Origin: Homalodisca vitripennis
Taxonomy: Eukaryota > Arthropoda > Insecta > Hemiptera > Cicadellidae
Assembly: GCF_021130785.1 (NCBI RefSeq)
Contig: NC_060213.1
Span: forward strand, 97,084,501 to 97,148,500
Reading direction: 5' to 3'
DNA length: 64,000 bases
Made by a program: the position numbers and the translations under genes. How positions within the stretch are numbered: position 1 is the first letter of the stretch; every line of letters begins with the position of its first letter. A model generated the notes under the pieces. It was not told where the DNA came from, did no database searches, and saw only the letters and a program-made list of their open reading frames with translations. Below are positions 60,421 through 64,000 of this stretch, one piece after another.

Positions 60421-61754
60421 CAGGGTGTCAATTAAGTCTGGAACCTCTTTTTTAATTTTTAAACCACAATATCGAAAAATACCAAAGTTCACACGTGCTT
60501 ACTGGTGATAGTAACGCACATATCTGCCCAATTACCGACCGGATAATCCCTTTGGGGGACGGTCCACAAGGAGTCGGACAAAATTCTTAAATAGCAGCAT
60601 AGGTCAAGTTTGGTATCAAATTAAAGGTCTTACTTAGCAGAGTACAATGCCGCAAACCGGAGTTCAAAAGGTGGATTCATTCAGTAGTTATAGCTATTTG
60701 AATTTTAAAGCAATTGAACAATGTAAATTATTAAGTATTACAAGTAAACACCAATTTTTAAGTACCTGTGATCAAAGTAAGTGTTCAAAATGTTCCCCTA
60801 TCATCGTCTGGCAATGTCTTAGGCGGTTGTAAAAGCCATCCACTGCATTTTGAAGGTAGTCACGAGGAATATCTTGAGCTTCTTGGACTATGAGATTTCT
60901 TAGGTGCACCAAATCTCGAGGCTTAGTACGATAAACTTAATCTTTTTTAGGTATCCCCAAAGAAAAAAATCCAGCGGAGATAAATCAGGGGAACGAGCAG
61001 GCCACTCTACTGCACCACGTCTTCCAATCCATCTGTGAAGGAATATTGTATCCAAGTATTCTCTAACAAGGAGAGCAAAGTGTGGTGGCGCGCCATCTTG
61101 TTGGAAATAAATTCTTTGAAATTGTCGACCAAGAGCAGCTTGTAGTGCAGGAATTATCTCATTTTGGAGCATTGCTAGATACGAGTCACCATTTAAATTA
61201 CCATTGATAAATAATGGGCCCATAATTTGATTTCCTATAATACCTGCCCAAACGTTAAGTTTCTGTGGATGCTGTGTATGACTCAATCTGCCACTTTCAC
61301 ATTTTAACAGTAGTTGTGTTATTGGTAATAATTATTGATTCCTGGCTTCGATTACTACATTGTCAGATGATGGGAAGAGGAACATTTTGAACACTTACTT
61401 TGATCACAGGTACTTAAAAATTTGTGTTTACTTGTAATACTTAATAATTTACATTGTTCAATTGTTTTAAAATTCAAATAGCTATAACTACTGAATGAAT
61501 CCACCTTTTGAAGTCCGGTTTGCGGCATTGTACTCTGCTAAGTAAGACCTTTAATTTGATACCAAACTTGACCTATGCTGCTATTTAAGAATTTTGTCCG
61601 ACTCTTTGTGGACCATCCCCCAAAGGGATTATCCGGTCGGTAATTGGGCAGATGTGTGCGTTACTATCACCAGTAAGCACGTGTGAACTTTGGTATTTCT
61701 TTCTATTATGGTTCAAAAATTAAAAAAGAGGTTCCAGACTTAATTGACACCTTG
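60421..61754 (-). mobile_element. mariner-like element with 376-bp inverted arms
   Basis: Left arm 60421-60796 and right arm 61379-61754 are long inverted copies that look more than 90 percent alike. They start CAGGGTGTCAATTAAGTCTG (left) and CAAGGTGTCAATTAAG (right, inverted), with TA directly outside both ends. Between them the minus strand has a 128-codon open stretch with NVWAGIIGNQIMGPLFINGN, FQQDGAPPHFALLVREYL, RRGAVEWPARSPDLSPLDFF and LWGYLKK. These are the second and third catalytic aspartate blocks of an IS630-Tc1/mariner transposase. The N-terminal DNA-binding half and first aspartate are absent, so it is an internally deleted, non-autonomous copy. Confidence 0.9.
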
Positions 61755-62612
61755 TATATAGGAGTTAACATGGCAGTGCCCCTGGGAAAACATGCCAGGG
61801 TCTTCCAAGCAGAAGTCATGGTAATAGACTCATGCTCCAGAACACTCATACAAATGAGGACAAAAGGATTATAATACTAGATACTTTCTGCTAGTCAGGC
61901 TGCACTAGACACTAGATACCTGTTCGTTTGACTCGAAAGCAGTCTGGGAATGTAAGAATGCTCTAGCTGAGCTGGCAAAGAATAACAGAGTACCACTTGG
62001 TTGGGTGCCGGGTCATGAGGGCATTCATGGTAATGAAAAAGCAGACATTCTCACCAAAAAGGGAGAGGAGTCCATAATGGTGGGGCCTGAGCCAGGTTGC
62101 GGGATAGCTTTCTCCAACAGCAAAGCTCTTGTAAAAGATCGGGAAAAGAGGATAAGAAACATTAATTGGAGTAGAGCCTCAGGATTAAGACTATCCTAAA
62201 TGTTTATCTCCCCTTACGTTAAAGGATGGGCAGCTCTCTTGGATCAGAGGAAGGAGGATATAAGACTGATATTAGGGATGTTGACAGGACATGGTCTCCT
62301 AAGGAAACATCTTATGAGGGTGGGTCTTAGCCAGACTGACGAATATAGACTCTGTGAAGAAGAGGAATAATCAGCACAGCATATTTGGTTAGATTGTCCT
62401 GCCACTTTATAAACTCGGAAAAGATTCCTGGGAGCATATCTCCTCATCCCAAGGATATCAGAGAACAGGAGCCCTCAAATCTGATAGGCTTCTGCAAAAG
62501 CCTCGGACTTTGAGGACACAAATTTAAGTAAGGGAGGCGCAAAGGTCCTTTCAGGACTAAGCATGGGGACAAACCGTCCTTTTCCCTCAGAACAAAACAA
62601 AAAAACACACAT
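61755..62612 (+). mobile_element. I-like retrotransposon, RNase H to 3' end (right of nested element)
   Basis: Continues the 59.4 kb copy: HARVFQAEVMVIDSCSRTLI (catalytic E), a frameshifted SDSQAAL equivalent (here SASQAAL), WVPGHEGIHGNEKADILTKK (last D), FSNSKALVKDREKRIRNINW, then LTGHGLLRKHLMRVGLSQTD, EYRLCEEEE and HIWLDCPATL. The shared 3' end GGGAGGCGCAAAGGTCC and an A-rich tail at 62590-62612 follow. Confidence 0.85.
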
Positions 62613-62624
62613 CGGTTAAGTATC

Positions 62625-63310
62625 CAGGTAATCATTGATACACTGAACTTTCAACGTTTGTAGTACATGGGATAGTGACGGAGGATTTGCTAATGCAAAA
62701 GGTCTGTGTGAAGCTTGTGCTGAAGGTGTTGACGGAGGCGCAGAAAGAAATATGAGTTTTGAGCAGTTAAGAATTGTTAAAATTGATTAGAAATTATCCA
62801 GGCTTTTAAACTACTTCTCTAACGGGGGACGATCTTGGATGTTCGAGTACAATCCAAAATCTAAAAGGCAGAGCTCTGAGTATCACACACAATCTCGCAT
62901 CAAAACAATGCTAAATTATCCATTTTTAGTTTGTACCACAATGCAGCCTTTAATCTGAATGTGCTTGATACTGAAAGACTAGGTAGCACGCGGCAAGCCT
63001 AAAATCAGACGTCTTCAAGCTCCACCAAAACAATGTCTCCAGCCTTACAGCCTTTGTCGTTACGAATCTGACTCAGAAGAAGACTCTGTGGTGCCCCAGC
63101 CTTATTACAGCCCTGATTTGGCTCCATGTGACTTGTTCCCCAGACTGAAGTGAGAACTGAAGGGAAAGCACTGGGCGTCAGTGAGAACATCCAAGCTCAC
63201 GTTACAAGGTTCCTGAGATGCATTCCAGTCGAGGAGTTCCAGGGTCCTTTCCAGGCATGTCAGAATCGTCTCAGCAGGTGTATTAATTGAGGAGACGACT
63301 ATTATGAAGA
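62625..63310 (+). mobile_element. mariner transposase C-terminal part (split copy, right half)
   Basis: The + strand resumes with VVHGIVTEDLLMQKVCVKLV, LKVLTEAQKE, then after frame changes a DNAPAH-like region, VVTNLTQKKT, PQPYYSPDLAPCD (third catalytic D), LKGKHWASV, TRFLRCIPVEEFQG-like, and GGDDY-like before a stop near 63300. The blocks continue the left half at 59172-59403 in order without overlap, so one mariner was split by the I-like insertion. Confidence 0.8.
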
Positions 63311-64000
63311 ATTTTCAACCATTTGTACCACTTGGTTGAATAAATCTATTTTTCTTAAAAGGTATTTAAGGATATTACTATAAAAATGCACTCTGTAAAT
63401 CAACAAAAATAAAAACAAAGCCACCTGAATAGTGTATTGTTTATTGTTATTTTCGAAGTAATACCTAAAAACTGCACATATCAAGGTATTCTTGGAAAGA
63501 TCGGTCAAACTTAAAAGTATAAAAAACCATTTATTACATCAATTATATTTGAGATGGCTTTCTTATTGTTCATTCACTTTTCTCACATATTTCTGCCACA
63601 AGCATGTAGTCGGATATCGGCTTCTTTCACACGTCTTTCGAGCTCCTAGTCAGACTTTGGGACTCAAAGGGTTAAATGTGTTCTGCTTTTTTTATTAAAT
63701 AATAAAATACATGTACTTTAGCAACTATTATGTGCTGCACCATAACTGCTTCAGGGAATTATAAAAAAAAACTATTATGGATAATTGGGTTACATACATT
63801 ATCATTGTTATTGTGTTGTCTATATATCTGTAAAAATTATTTTAATTAATTTGAAAAAAGTTGGAAACAATGTACAGTAATTTGGTGGGACCATGTTTTA
63901 AAAATGTGTTTAGTCCTAAAATTAAAAAAAGATTTGTAGTGAAAGGATACTGTAGGTATGAATTTAAAAACAGGAGTCAACCCTCCAGCTGGTATGAAAC
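63310..64000. other. Window end, nothing recognised
   Basis: AT-rich, short ORFs only. Confidence 0.5.

Overview
This is eukaryotic, AT-rich DNA from an animal, most likely an insect. The support is spliced exons with GT-AG borders, long introns, no bacterial-type operons, and dense degenerate copies of transposons typical of arthropods (CR1/Jockey-group and I-like non-LTR elements, mariner, IS630-Tc1-like, piggyBac, hAT). A hemipteran would fit the repeat mix, but the sequence alone does not fix the order.

One host gene can be assembled on the + strand. Coding exons lie at 19378-19590, 21210-21282, 25875-26017 and 42926-46234, and a probable 3'UTR exon starts at 48747. The joined reading frame is 1,243 codons plus a stop. 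All four introns have canonical borders and the phases agree at every junction. The protein has a lysine-rich helical N-terminus, six PDDKKE hexapeptides, a Tyr/Pro-rich patch, and a long Asn/Ser/Lys-rich low-complexity body containing a 131-residue duplication. I do not recognise its family. A 5' non-coding exon should lie upstream of 19378 but was not found.

Almost everything else recognisable is mobile DNA. Positions 1-2700: a minus-strand non-LTR element with a PHD-finger ORF1. 4.7-9.9 kb: a decayed Jockey-like element with two short repeats and a second RT fragment nested in it. 9.87-11.43 kb: a 1.56 kb element with 48-bp inverted ends. 12.8-15.2 kb: two + strand RT remnants. 16.0-16.4 kb: a Penelope-like piece with a hammerhead-like motif. 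18.1-18.9 kb: a piggyBac remnant. Introns 1-3 of the gene contain a TTAA-flanked element, + strand RT elements (22-23 kb, 27.6-30.6 kb), a MULE-like fragment, a block of minus-strand non-LTR elements from 30.6 to 38.6 kb (one with an esterase-type ORF1), I-like RNase H fragments, a tRNA-headed SINE, and a complete-ended IS630-Tc1-like element that stops 90 bp before the acceptor of the large exon.

Downstream of the gene, 49-52 kb is nearly featureless. From 53 to 56.7 kb a non-LTR copy, a hAT transposase C-terminus and two I-type fragments lie together. From 59 to 63.3 kb there is three-level nesting: a mariner split by an I-like retrotransposon, itself split by a mariner-like element with 376-bp inverted arms.

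No rRNA gene, CRISPR array or operon was seen. All family assignments are from reading motifs by eye. No database was searched.
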